From NCBI GenBank assembly GCA_041484195.1, contig JBGPHC010000005.1:1-64000 (forward strand): 64,000 bases of DNA. The letters run 5' to 3'. Under the pieces are notes generated by a model. It was not told the DNA's origin. It saw nothing but the letters and a program-made list of their open reading frames with translations, and did not search any database. A program made the position numbers and the translations under genes. The stretch's first letter is position 1, and every line of letters begins with the position of its first letter. The stretch is from PSRI01 sp041484195 (lineage in GTDB: Bacteria; Bacteroidota; Bacteroidia; Chitinophagales; Chitinophagaceae). Shown here one piece after another: positions 18,318 through 26,363 of the stretch.

Positions 18318-18749
18318 ATGCTTAGCCTTACCTGCAAGACTGCCATTAAAGCCGTAATTTACCTCGCTTCAAAATATTCAGCGGGGGAAAAGTCCGGCAT
18401 TAGGGAGATCGCGGAATATATTGACGCGAGTGAGCATACGGTGGGAAAACTATTGCAGACCCTGGTGAAACACAATGTCATCAATAGTACCAAGGGCCCT
18501 TCGGGAGGCTTCTATATTTCAAAGGAGCAATACCGGCAAAGCATCATGCAGGTGGTGGAGGCTATAGATGGCAGCAGGATGTTTAAGGAATGCGGATTAG
18601 GCCTGAGCAAATGTTCATCAACCCACCCTTGCCCTATTCATTATGAATATAAAGAGGCCAGGGATATCGTGGAAAGGCTTTTTAAAGAAAAGAAGGTCAT
18701 GGATCTGTGCGAGCCGGTAAACAAAGGACTGGCCTATCTGATAGGTTGA
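18318..18749 (+). CDS. Rrf2-family Fe-S transcriptional regulator (NsrR/IscR-like), first copy
   Basis: The 143-residue protein has the Rrf2 winged helix (CKTAIKAVIYLASKY, GIREIAEYIDASEHTVGKLL, STKGPSGGFYI). Three cysteines at 92, 99 and 105 (CGLGLSKC...HPCPIH) have the spacing expected for an Fe-S cluster ligand set. Relatives sense NO (NsrR) or cluster status (IscR). It lies directly upstream of hemN, with its own candidate promoter between them. It shares its cysteine spacing with the second Rrf2 gene at 25751-26185, so the two probably sense the same signal. Confidence 0.93.
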   Translation: MLSLTCKTAIKAVIYLASKYSAGEKSGIREIAEYIDASEHTVGKLLQTLVKHNVINSTKGPSGGFYISKEQYRQSIMQVVEAIDGSRMFKECGLGLSKCSSTHPCPIHYEYKEARDIVERLFKEKKVMDLCEPVNKGLAYLIG

Positions 18750-18772
18750 TACGCGCGAGTTTGCTAAATTTG
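18746..18772 (+). promoter_or_regulatory. Candidate hemN promoter
   Basis: TAAATTTG at 18765-18772 matches the Bacteroidota -7 element exactly. A TTG at 18746-18748, 16 bp upstream, could serve as -33. The hemN ATG follows 29 bp downstream. Confidence 0.5.
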
Positions 18773-18801
18773 TGGTTGATTGGAAATTCAATCTTATATA
18801 G

Positions 18802-20157
18802 ATGATCATAGATTTGCTTGAAAAATATGATGTGCCCACGCCGAGGTACACCAGTTATCCCACCGTTCCTTATTGGGATTTCTCTCCTGACCATGAAGCC
18901 AGGTGGAAGGAATCAGTCATTCAAAGTTTTATTGGCGAAAAAGGCGAGTTATGCATTTATATCCATCTGCCCTTTTGTGAAAATTTGTGTACTTTTTGCG
19001 CCTGCACGAAGCGGATCACTAAAAACCATAAGGTCGAGGAACCCTATATAGAAGCGGTACTAAAGGAATGGAATATGTATCTCGCTTTCCTGCCTGGCAA
19101 ACCGGTGATCAGGGAAATCCACCTGGGAGGGGGAACACCCAGTTTTTTCAGGCCCGAACTCCTGGTCCGTCTGATCAATGGAATCACTGGCCCGGCTTCG
19201 GTTCATGCCGACCCCGAATTCAGCATCGAAGTGCATCCCAACTATACAACCGAAAAGCATCTGCAGGAATTAGCCGCACTTGGATTCAACCGCATCAGCA
19301 TCGGGGTGCAGGATTTGGATCCCGTGGTGCAGTACGCCATCAACAGGATACAATCATTCGAGGTAACCAGGGATGTGGTTGATTGGGCCAGAAAATATGA
19401 TTACAAGAGCGTAAATATTGATTTGGTATATGGCCTTCCGCACCAAACGGTGAAGAGCATTGAATTCTCGATGTCACATATTCTGAGCCTGAAGCCCGAC
19501 AGACTGGCTTTTTATTCCTATGCACATGTTCCGTGGAAGAGCAAAGTGCAGCGGCGTTATACAGAATCTGACCTGCCCGTTGCGAGAGAAAAATGGAAGA
19601 TGTTCACCAGGGGAAAGGAAATTGTGGAGGCCGCGGGCATGGCAAGCATTGGGATGGATCATTTCGCCCTCTTGAATGATGCATTGTTTGATGCCTCCAA
19701 AAACGGAAAGCTTCACAGGAATTTTATGGGTTATACCACTACCCAGTCAAAACTATTGATTGGTCTGGGCGCTTCGAGTATCAGCGACTCCTGGAATGCA
19801 TTCGCCCAAAATGAAAAAACGGTGGAAGCTTATGAAGAAAAGATCAGGGAAGGTTTGTGGCCCCTTGTGAATGGGCATTGCCTGAATGAAGAGGACCTGG
19901 TGATCAGAAAAAATATTCTTGATTTGATGTGCAGGCATGAAACCCTGCTAACTGATGAATTGCTGGATCCTGAATTTGTTGAGAGCGCTCTTCAGAAACT
20001 TCGGCTATCGGCAGCAGATGGCCTGGTACAAATTGAAGACTGGAAAATACAAATTACACCCAGGGGTCATTTTTTCATGAGGAATATTTGCGCGGCCATT
20101 GATGCCCGGCTTTGGCGCAATAAAATGGAATCCGATACATTCAGCAAAGCGATTTAG
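18802..20157 (+). CDS. hemN: Oxygen-independent coproporphyrinogen III oxidase HemN
   Basis: The 451-residue radical-SAM enzyme has the cluster motif CENLCTFC (Cys59, Cys63, Cys66, followed by Cys68) after the HemN-type start PRYTSYPTVPYW and the strand YIHLPFC. HLGGGTPSFF and IGVQDLDPVVQYAINR are further family motifs. It converts coproporphyrinogen III to protoporphyrinogen IX without oxygen, supporting heme supply under anaerobic or denitrifying conditions. This suits its place between an NO-type Rrf2 regulator and nirK. The length is normal (E. coli HemN is 457). Confidence 0.95.
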   Translation: MIIDLLEKYDVPTPRYTSYPTVPYWDFSPDHEARWKESVIQSFIGEKGELCIYIHLPFCENLCTFCACTKRITKNHKVEEPYIEAVLKEWNMYLAFLPGKPVIREIHLGGGTPSFFRPELLVRLINGITGPASVHADPEFSIEVHPNYTTEKHLQELAALGFNRISIGVQDLDPVVQYAINRIQSFEVTRDVVDWARKYDYKSVNIDLVYGLPHQTVKSIEFSMSHILSLKPDRLAFYSYAHVPWKSKVQRRYTESDLPVAREKWKMFTRGKEIVEAAGMASIGMDHFALLNDALFDASKNGKLHRNFMGYTTTQSKLLIGLGASSISDSWNAFAQNEKTVEAYEEKIREGLWPLVNGHCLNEEDLVIRKNILDLMCRHETLLTDELLDPEFVESALQKLRLSAADGLVQIEDWKIQITPRGHFFMRNICAAIDARLWRNKMESDTFSKAI

Positions 20158-20242
20158 GGAATAGGTGAAAGGCAATTCACGCATTACCATCTGCATTCCC
20201 GGACCTTATAATTACAGAATTAGTTTTTAGCTGTGGTTTTAA

Positions 20243-21268
20243 TTATTGAGCGTCAAAACTGCCGATGGCACCCATCTCCGCGTCGGCGAAGGAATGATCC
20301 ACAAAAGTATATCGGCCTTTTTCAGGAAGTACAAATTCAATGATGGCGCCACTTGCGGGCCCCAGGTACACCGATTGCATCCCTACTAATTCATTTCTGG
20401 GATTGCCATCCAGCCAAACTTTGTCCAGGATAGTACCTATCACATGGAAATTCGTAGCATTATTAGGGCCGGCATTCAACACATAGAGGCGGATTCTTTC
20501 GCCGGCTTTTACTTTCAATGGCTTCAAAATATATTGTCCAACCTTACCATTGAAGGTCACGAAGGAGGGCTGTTTAATCCTTGCGCTGCTGGTATCGGGG
20601 ACGTAAATTTCCCCTTGTTTTTTCAGGTAATACTCGTTCTGAACCAGGGCGAATTCATGATCAACTTTTCCAGGATAACCGTTCTTAGGTTCTACGATTG
20701 CCATGCCAATCATGCCATAGATCATGTGCATCAATACCATGGGTGTTCCGCAATGATACATGAATACGCCGGGATAATTGGCCGTCCAGGTAAAATGTAT
20801 GGTTTCACCCGGTTCAACCGTCCTGTATTTATCTGCCGGGTTAACCATGGCTGCGTGGAAATCTATGGAATGCGGCATGGGCATCATGTTCATACTCAAG
20901 GGCATGTTGGTCATGGTGTCGTTGGAGCGATTGGTCATGGAAAAGCGAACGGTCTGCCCTACACGAAGTTTAAGGATGGGCCCCGGTACCGAGTGGCCAA
21001 ACATCCAGGCGGTATAGGAAACGGTTTTGGAAATCTGGAAAAGGTGATGCGTCACATCGAATTTTACATCCACAGTGTCTGCATCCTGGGTTTTTGGAAC
21101 TTCTGGGGCATACGCGAGGGGGCCTCTGTTGGCTGTGTCGCCTTTGGCCTCTCCTGATACCGTGGCCTTCGGAGAGCCATAAACCATTTTAGTATTATCA
21201 ATTTTGTTATTTTGATTGCAACCGGCAAATAGTAAAAGCGCGCCGGCAAGTAGGATTGCGGTTCTCAT
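20243..21268 (-). CDS. nirK: Copper-containing nitrite reductase NirK (AniA-like), lipoprotein
   Basis: The chosen ATG (21268) gives a lipoprotein signal peptide MRTAILLAGALLLFAGC; a frame extending to 21337 adds residues before it. Two cupredoxin domains follow. Domain 1 holds the copper ligands HSIDFHAA (type 1 His, catalytic Asp, type 2 His) and YHCGTP...MHMIYGMIGM (Cys, His, Met). Domain 2 has NFHVIGTI with the remaining type 2 histidine, as in the AniA class. The enzyme reduces nitrite to NO in the periplasm. No NO reductase gene is seen in the window, but NO-damage genes flank it on both sides. It is convergent with hemN. Confidence 0.94.
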   Translation of the reverse strand: MRTAILLAGALLLFAGCNQNNKIDNTKMVYGSPKATVSGEAKGDTANRGPLAYAPEVPKTQDADTVDVKFDVTHHLFQISKTVSYTAWMFGHSVPGPILKLRVGQTVRFSMTNRSNDTMTNMPLSMNMMPMPHSIDFHAAMVNPADKYRTVEPGETIHFTWTANYPGVFMYHCGTPMVLMHMIYGMIGMAIVEPKNGYPGKVDHEFALVQNEYYLKKQGEIYVPDTSSARIKQPSFVTFNGKVGQYILKPLKVKAGERIRLYVLNAGPNNATNFHVIGTILDKVWLDGNPRNELVGMQSVYLGPASGAIIEFVLPEKGRYTFVDHSFADAEMGAIGSFDAQ

Positions 21269-21444
21269 GTGATGGAATTGAATAAAGGTTATGGTTAAGT
21301 GAAGCAAGATATGGAAGGTACTTATTTTTTTGGTCATCTAATGCTATCGGCATGTTAGGCTCATGCGGTTGAAATTTATTCAGACCGGGTTTCGGCATTT
21401 CCAAATGAAAGGATTGCCGTTTTAGAGAATTGGAGAATGGATAA

Positions 21445-22158
21445 TTATATTGCGGCAGTGATGATTGCTTTCACAACCAGGCCTGTCAGTAGCGAGCAGA
21501 GTATGCTGATGAGGGAGCCGATGAGAACATATTCTGTCTTTGCTTCCTGTCGGTCTTTTTCAGAAAACCTCAATAATCCTTTGGCGGTGACCAGGAGGCC
21601 TATGACGCTGTATTGAGCCTGCAGCAGGAAGATCAGGATCAGGATCCTTTCGAGGATACCGATCCATTTGCCCGCATTTTGGAGACCCTCGCGACCGGGA
21701 AGTTGGTCGCTCCATTGCCGCGTCATCTGTCCCACCAGGATTCCCGTAGGAAAGCTGATGAAGACAAAGGCGGCACTCAGAATCCAGAAATGCGTGTTAG
21801 TGTTGATTTGTTTCCATGCCTCAATGAGATTAGCGGGACTAAAGAATAGGTGATACCAGCATATCGAAATCATGAGTAAGTGCAGTGCCTGATCTGCCAG
21901 GAAATACTTGATTTTGGCGGGCCTGTATGATTTCCATCCGTCGATCAGCAGGTGTGTTACCCCGATGAAGGCGGCATAGTACCAGTATTTCCATCCAATG
22001 AAGATCAATGCAACAGCTGCGGTCAGGAAACCATGCAGGTAGAGCCACGCTGAAGCAAAATGTTTTCGGATCCGGTCATCGATCCATTTTCCGGGTTGGA
22101 GTATAAAATCGGTCAGCAGGTGCGACAGGATCAGTTTGATCAGCCAGATGGTGCTCAT
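21445..22158 (-). CDS. DUF3307 integral membrane protein
   Basis: The 237-residue protein has about six membrane segments. It begins with the DUF3307 hallmark LILSHLLTDFILQPGKWIDD, followed by AFIGVTHLLIDGWKSY. Its function is unknown. Its start overlaps the satD stop by 4 nt; pairing of these two families suggests a linked role. It is convergent in spacing but co-directional with nirK, with a 176-bp gap between. Confidence 0.86.
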   Translation of the reverse strand: MSTIWLIKLILSHLLTDFILQPGKWIDDRIRKHFASAWLYLHGFLTAAVALIFIGWKYWYYAAFIGVTHLLIDGWKSYRPAKIKYFLADQALHLLMISICWYHLFFSPANLIEAWKQINTNTHFWILSAAFVFISFPTGILVGQMTRQWSDQLPGREGLQNAGKWIGILERILILIFLLQAQYSVIGLLVTAKGLLRFSEKDRQEAKTEYVLIGSLISILCSLLTGLVVKAIITAAI

Positions 22159-22769
22159 TTCAATGCAAATTGAGTGATGGTCTCTTCATATTCATTCAGG
22201 AGCCTTTCTATTTCGGGCCAACTGGCAGCACGGGCATGTTTATTGATAGTGGCCTGTGCCTTCTTAAACTTCTTAGCGATGGCCACCTGTGTTTGACCCT
22301 TTAGTAATTCCGCCAGCACGGCCGCCTGTTTGGAAGTCAGCCTCGCAAAAATATGATCTGCATAATACGCAATTATTCTCAAAGGACGGTTGGCAATTTC
22401 CTTATAGGATATGATATTTAAATGCAATTCTCCTTTTAATTTGTCAAAGCCCCGGCCGGAAAGGACAAAGACTTCATTTTTTGTAGTTCGTAAATATCTA
22501 ACGGGGTGGGTCACTCGCCCAATGCCAATACTAACGCGTATATCATGCATATATGAAAAACTCTTTGCGGCTGCCCTTAGCTGTAAGGCTATGCGCAAAG
22601 ATTGGGGCGTATCTTTAATATATGCCTGAAAACTATCTCCCCGGTAAAATTCAAATTTATGCTTACTCAAAATGGATTGTATCATTTGAATCAGCTCGCG
22701 CTCCCGTTGCGGCGAAAGCAATGAGGAATTCACAATGTCGGCAGTGATTACGGAGGCGATCAGCAACAT
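22155..22769 (-). CDS. SatD-family protein with C-terminal helix-turn-helix
   Basis: The 204-residue protein matches SatD: the start LLIASVITADIVNSS, the catalytic-looking FEFYRGDSFQAYI, and the VSIGIGRVTH region resemble a nucleotidyl-cyclase-like fold. The C-terminus (LAELLKGQTQVAIAKKFKKAQATINKHARA) is a helix-turn-helix. The upstream region holds three copies of a 15-bp site overlapping a -7 box, so autoregulation is likely. The downstream membrane partner is translationally coupled. The physiological function is not known. Confidence 0.84.
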   Translation of the reverse strand: MLLIASVITADIVNSSLLSPQRERELIQMIQSILSKHKFEFYRGDSFQAYIKDTPQSLRIALQLRAAAKSFSYMHDIRVSIGIGRVTHPVRYLRTTKNEVFVLSGRGFDKLKGELHLNIISYKEIANRPLRIIAYYADHIFARLTSKQAAVLAELLKGQTQVAIAKKFKKAQATINKHARAASWPEIERLLNEYEETITQFALK

Positions 22770-22787
22770 GCGTATTTTCCTTTTTTA

Positions 22788-22864
22788 CAAATATAGCCTA
22801 AATAGACAATATTTTTAAATTATAGCCTAAAAAGGCGAATTATGTAATTTATAGGCTAAAAAGG
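22788..22864 (-). promoter_or_regulatory. satD promoter with three phased operator copies
   Basis: The -7 element on the minus strand is TATATTTG (22788-22795), 19-26 bp before the satD ATG. Three 15-bp direct repeats lie at 22792, 22821 and 22850, each 29 bp apart: TATAGCCTAAATAGA, TATAGCCTAAAAAGG and TATAGGCTAAAAAGG. The first overlaps the -7 box. The regular phasing suggests cooperative binding, probably by the SatD helix-turn-helix itself. Confidence 0.72.
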
Positions 22865-22944
22865 AAACTGAACCTCCTTATGCGAAAATGATCAGCCCGC
22901 TTAGTTTGTGGAAATCCTGATGAATGAAGATCGAAACCCTGCAC

Positions 22945-23304
22945 CTATGGGAGCAGGTCATTGATATACCGCTGTAATACTATAGCCTGGTTGTGTTTTT
23001 CATCCTTTGCTCCATAGAGCAAACTTACTATTGGATATGATTTGACGTAATGGAGCAATTCGCCAACCGCTTCTGATTTCGCCAGTTCAGCCAGATAACG
23101 CTCCCGGAACTCTTCCCAACGTTCGGGTTGATGGTTGAACCACTTTCTGAGCGCCGTGGAAGGGGCTGCCTCTTTGATCCAGGCATCTATATGGGCCGTT
23201 TCTTTTTTTATTCCCCTGGGCCACAAACGATCCACCAGGATTCGGAACCCGTCCGTTCCTTCATACGGTTCATAAATTCTTTTGATTCTTACTTTCTCTT
23301 TCAT
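22945..23304 (-). CDS. DUF488 family protein
   Basis: The 119-residue protein has DUF488 motifs: KRIYEPYEGTDGFRILVDRLWPRGI near the N-terminus, then WFNHQPERWEEFRERYLAEL and VSLLYGAKDEKHNQAIVL. The function of this family is unknown. It starts 10 bp downstream of the second ric gene and is the last gene of the Rrf2-led operon, suggesting a role in the same stress response. No signal peptide or membrane segment is visible. Confidence 0.88.
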   Translation of the reverse strand: MKEKVRIKRIYEPYEGTDGFRILVDRLWPRGIKKETAHIDAWIKEAAPSTALRKWFNHQPERWEEFRERYLAELAKSEAVGELLHYVKSYPIVSLLYGAKDEKHNQAIVLQRYINDLLP

Positions 23305-23314
23305 GGGCCATCAT

Positions 23315-24271
23315 TTAAATGGAGGCAAGTTCTTGTTCCAGCGCTTCAGTCTTTGGAAAAAGAATATTATTCTCCAGATGGATATGCTTAAACATATTGT
23401 CTTCGAATTCTTTCAACTTTTGGAACAAATAGTCGTATGAATTGCAGGCATCAGGAGGAAGCAGGTAGTCATAGGTTGCTTTTCGAATATGCCTGAGGGT
23501 CTCATCCGAACGCTCGTGTTCTGATTGGATGATGCTCATCCATTTTTTCAATGACGCGGCATGAAAATCCTTTTCCATCTCCGGCTCTGTCTTTTTGCGG
23601 ATCAGCTGCCTGATGGCGGGGAAAATCAAACTTTCCTCCCTTTCAATATGATTCAGGAGCTTTTCCAAAAATTCATGGATCGATTCTGACAGATCCCGCA
23701 GTTCGGGATGGTTTTCCCCGTGAAGCTCTGCCACTTTCTGTGCCTGGTCGTGGATCAGTTCCGCATTCCATCGTATGTAATGATGGTGGGTGCTTACGAT
23801 ATATTCTATAAGCCGGTCCGGTTCCCATTTGTCAAAATCATGCGAAGCCGAACCGGTCACTGACTCTGCATTTTTCAGGGCCGATATTACCTGTTCCACA
23901 GATAGCCCTGCATCGCGACTGGCTTCCCTGAGGTTTTTGTTGCCGGCGCAGCAATAGTCAATCCCCAGCCTGTTAAAAACTTCTGCTTTTCGATAATCTT
24001 TCGCTACGATCCTGCCGATGGGTTCTGTATAGGGCAGGTCAAAACGTTTGGTAATACTTACCTGCCATTGACGGGGACCTTCCTGCAAATATTCCCAGCT
24101 AAAGGCATTTAAGCTTTCGGTCTGCCATTGTTGATAGATGAGTTTAGGATCCTGATCATGGAGCACAATAAAACCGGCTCCCTGCTCCAATTCATCAAAA
24201 TGGCTGAATAGGGTTTCCTGAATCTGCTTTCCTTGCAGGAATGAGACCTCTAATATTTCGGTTAGGATCAT
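23315..24271 (-). CDS. ric: RIC-family di-iron Fe-S cluster repair protein with DUF2249 domain (second copy)
   Basis: At 318 residues it has the same architecture as the copy at 15026: DUF2249 (FSHFDELEQGAGFIVLHDQDP), ScdA/RIC N-terminal domain with Cys-Cys (RLGIDYCCAGNK), then a hemerythrin-type bundle (STHHHYIRW, HIEREES, QSEHERSDE, HIHLENN). It is a clearly diverged paralogue rather than a recent duplication. Its position in an operon headed by an Rrf2 regulator and containing a hemoglobin remnant supports a role in NO damage repair. It starts 21 bp after the preceding membrane-protein gene. Confidence 0.93.
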   Translation of the reverse strand: MILTEILEVSFLQGKQIQETLFSHFDELEQGAGFIVLHDQDPKLIYQQWQTESLNAFSWEYLQEGPRQWQVSITKRFDLPYTEPIGRIVAKDYRKAEVFNRLGIDYCCAGNKNLREASRDAGLSVEQVISALKNAESVTGSASHDFDKWEPDRLIEYIVSTHHHYIRWNAELIHDQAQKVAELHGENHPELRDLSESIHEFLEKLLNHIEREESLIFPAIRQLIRKKTEPEMEKDFHAASLKKWMSIIQSEHERSDETLRHIRKATYDYLLPPDACNSYDYLFQKLKEFEDNMFKHIHLENNILFPKTEALEQELASI

Positions 24272-24292
24272 GATAGAAAATTCTTTAGCCTG

Positions 24293-24766
24293 TTAAGAAC
24301 TGATATCGCCTGTTGCCGCGATTGGGGAGCCTGACAAGGAATGGAACAGATTTCTCGCCATAAGGAACAAAGCCAGGACCTTGAATATTTCCAGGAGAAC
24401 AAAATAAATATGCAGAGGAGAGGGGTGCAGTGATTCGCCCCGGATGAGGGCGTCCGCTCTATTATCCAGGACCGGTAATAGCCAAAAACTCTGTGCTAAC
24501 GGAAATAGAACCGCGATTCCGTACCAGACCTTGAAGGCAGTCGGAACGGGATATTTGCCTGCCAGCAGTATGCCTAAGATGGCCAGGGCGAAGACCCATT
24601 CCACTTTATTAAGTGCCCCAAACACCAATTTTCCAATACCCAGCCCGATGGGGACCGTGACTCCGGGAGCCCGGAACTTGAGCCAGGCTTCCATGAAACT
24701 GATGGCGCAGATGAATCCCATCCACATAAATACGCACATAGAAAATATGAACAACTTCAGACTCAT
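24293..24766 (-). CDS. Small integral membrane protein in NO-response operon
   Basis: From the ATG at 24766 the protein has 157 residues and four predicted membrane helices (LKLFIFSMCVFMWMGFICAI, VEWVFALAILGILLAG, VWYGIAVLFPLAQSFWLLP, IYFVLLEIFKVLALFLMA). No family is assigned with confidence. The start codon overlaps the stop of the hemoglobin-like frame as ATGA, which favours 24766 over the in-frame ATG at 24799. Coupling to a hemoglobin frame and to ric suggests a role at the membrane in NO or oxygen handling. Confidence 0.8.
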   Translation of the reverse strand: MSLKLFIFSMCVFMWMGFICAISFMEAWLKFRAPGVTVPIGLGIGKLVFGALNKVEWVFALAILGILLAGKYPVPTAFKVWYGIAVLFPLAQSFWLLPVLDNRADALIRGESLHPSPLHIYFVLLEIFKVLALFLMARNLFHSLSGSPIAATGDISS

Positions 24767-24981
24767 AACAAATTCCTGAGGCCCTGGTTTCGGAGCCACC
24801 CGATTTTCATTTCGAACATTTCCGCCATCTTACCGGCGCGCCATTTAGCTTCTTCCGCTTTTTCCCCGCTGAAAATTGAATCGGCGGTTTCTATGAACAG
24901 TTCCATCCATTTTTGGAAATGTGAATATTGGGTCGCTTTACGGCCTTTTTTTTGATGGCAACAAATGTCAAGGCGCTGGCC
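24763..24981 (-). pseudogene. Group III truncated hemoglobin, C-terminal half only
   Basis: On the minus strand an open frame of 72 codons without an upstream ATG ends at 24763. It encodes SHFQKWMELFIETADSIFSG and then EKAEEAKWRAGKMAEMFEMKI, which corresponds to the G and H helices of group III truncated hemoglobins. The N-terminal half with the heme-binding helices is absent. The frame is -1 relative to the membrane-protein gene at 24891-25715 and connects to it at a run of eight A (A AAA AAG type). Its stop overlaps the next start by 4 nt. Either a deletion has fused the remnant to the upstream gene, or the two are joined by frameshifting. Confidence 0.72.
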
Positions 24982-25715
24982 TTAGCCGCATTATTGATGA
25001 TCCCTTTTTCATCATCCGCCGGCAAATTCCCCGAGAGCTCATTATTTGAAAGGTGGAATTCCAAAGCCTGTTTCCGTTTTTCAAGTTCGGAGAGAGATTC
25101 CTGGCCTGGTAAGTTTGAAAGATAATTCGCAAGCTGGTCAGCCTCTTCCATTTTCTTTCTTTCCCTTGAATTCCTCAAGAGTCTGCCAACTTTTACAATC
25201 ATCAATATGATCCCGGCCAGAACCGGAATGACCAGCAGTGTAATGGTGATGATTATGCCGGTTTGTGTGAAGGGCGAGGCGGAACTATTTTGATCACCCT
25301 GAGCCAATAAGGATTCACTAAGCAGTGAAGCGGCGAGCAGGAGAAAAATGGGAAGCAGCCTGATTTTTGAATCGGAATTCTCACCGGGATTTCCTCGTTT
25401 TTTCCTGCGATTATATTTTAGGATCGAATCAATCTGTTCGGAATTCAGGTTCCTGATATAGTTTGAAAATTGCTCTTCCTCCTTCGGATCCTTCTTGTCG
25501 ATATTTGTCTTGATAAATTGGTTTGCCTTCGATTTCAGGTAGAGTGTTGCCAGGAGCATGATCACCACTAATAATAGTAACATACTCAGAGTGCCGAATG
25601 CCGGGTGGAAAAAATGATCCGGTTTCGCGGCTGTTTGTCCCTGCGATTGGAGCGCGGGGAAAAAAAAGGTAATGATGAAAAATCCTATCTGTGATAAATG
25701 ACTCTGCAGTCTCAT
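24891..25715 (-). CDS. Membrane protein with internally duplicated signal/TM-helical unit; 3' end possibly frameshifted
   Basis: The 274-residue protein repeats one plan twice. Residues about 1-27 are a signal-like helix, followed by a TM (FGTLSMLLLLVVIMLLATLYL) and a cytosolic helix (FSNYIRNLNSEQIDSIL). Then a second signal-like segment (LLPIFLLLAASLLSESLLAQG), TM (TGIIITITLLVIPVLAGIIL) and helix (LANYLSNLPGQESLSELEKR) follow. The anchors loosely resemble N-termini of membrane cytochrome subunits, but no catalytic domain follows. The last 20 residues after an A8 run look artificial, because the -1 frame encodes hemoglobin-like sequence. It lies 35 bp after rrf2, in the NO-response operon. 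Function unknown. Confidence 0.65.
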   Translation of the reverse strand: MRLQSHLSQIGFFIITFFFPALQSQGQTAAKPDHFFHPAFGTLSMLLLLVVIMLLATLYLKSKANQFIKTNIDKKDPKEEEQFSNYIRNLNSEQIDSILKYNRRKKRGNPGENSDSKIRLLPIFLLLAASLLSESLLAQGDQNSSASPFTQTGIIITITLLVIPVLAGIILMIVKVGRLLRNSRERKKMEEADQLANYLSNLPGQESLSELEKRKQALEFHLSNNELSGNLPADDEKGIINNAAKASALTFVAIKKKAVKRPNIHISKNGWNCS

Positions 25716-25750
25716 TTCTAAAATGGTTAATACTTTTCTTTTTATAGGTG

Positions 25751-26185
25751 TCAGGCTCTCCTGAGGTGGAGCAGACTTTTTTCCAAACGCTCATTGAATT
25801 CGCCCAGTCTGGCCGAGCGAAGCATATCATAAAGTTCTTTTCTGATTTTTTTGAATTTATGATGGATGGGGCATGGACGGGTTTCCGAGCAATGTTCCAG
25901 GCCCAGGCCGCAACCTGAAAAGATCGCGTCTCCGTCAATAGTCTTCACCACATCTGCCAAAGAATATTTCAAGGATTGCTTATTGAGATAGAAACCGCCG
26001 TTGGGTCCCTTGGCAGATTGAATCATTTTCTTGCGGCTCAGGTCCTGCAATATCTTTGCAATGAAATATTCCGGTGATTTAATGCCTTTCGCAATTTCCT
26101 TGATACTCACTTTATTTCCATCCTTCGATTTTTGCGCTATAAAAAGGACGGCCCTGATGGCATATTCGCAGGTTTTAGAAAACAT
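25751..26185 (-). CDS. Rrf2-family Fe-S transcriptional regulator, second copy
   Basis: The start at 26185 (MFSKTCEYAIRAVLFIAQ) matches the family; a frame to 26206 adds seven residues. The 144-residue protein has the winged helix (SIKEIAKGIKSPEYFIAKIL, SAKGPNGGFYL) and Cys92, Cys99, Cys105 (CGLGLEHC...RPCPIH), the same spacing as the first copy. The C-terminus beyond residue 110 is helical and charged. It leads an operon with the duplicated membrane protein, hemoglobin remnant, ric and DUF488. An inverted repeat over its -33 region suggests autoregulation, as in NsrR- and IscR-type circuits. Confidence 0.93.
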   Translation of the reverse strand: MFSKTCEYAIRAVLFIAQKSKDGNKVSIKEIAKGIKSPEYFIAKILQDLSRKKMIQSAKGPNGGFYLNKQSLKYSLADVVKTIDGDAIFSGCGLGLEHCSETRPCPIHHKFKKIRKELYDMLRSARLGEFNERLEKSLLHLRRA

Positions 26186-26203
26186 CGATTGCTGATTTAG
26201 CCA

Positions 26204-26251
26204 CAAAAATAGAACTATTCAGGCATAAAAAAAGACTTTTTAGTCCTTTTT
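26204..26251 (-). promoter_or_regulatory. rrf2 (second copy) promoter with operator-like inverted repeat
   Basis: On the minus strand a -7 element TATTTTTG lies at 26204-26211, 19 bp before the start codon. An inverted repeat of AAAAAGACT (26229-26237) and AGTCCTTTT (26242-26250) around TTTT covers the -33 region. The core AAAAG..T-N4-A..CTTTT and the distance to the -7 box match the ric1 control region at 14949-14995. Confidence 0.65.
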
Positions 26252-26363
26252 AGGATTAATAACTGATCTCCCGCTTTTCACATATATTAAAACCGCACCT
26301 GAGTGGACATACTGGAACTGAAGCGCAAGATCGAACAGCGGCCAGGCTCAATATCAGCGCCAT

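Noticed and set aside
20444..21157. 237-codon plus-strand frame opposite nirK
   Set aside because: It is a shadow of nirK, whose copper ligands and lipoprotein signal are all intact on the minus strand.
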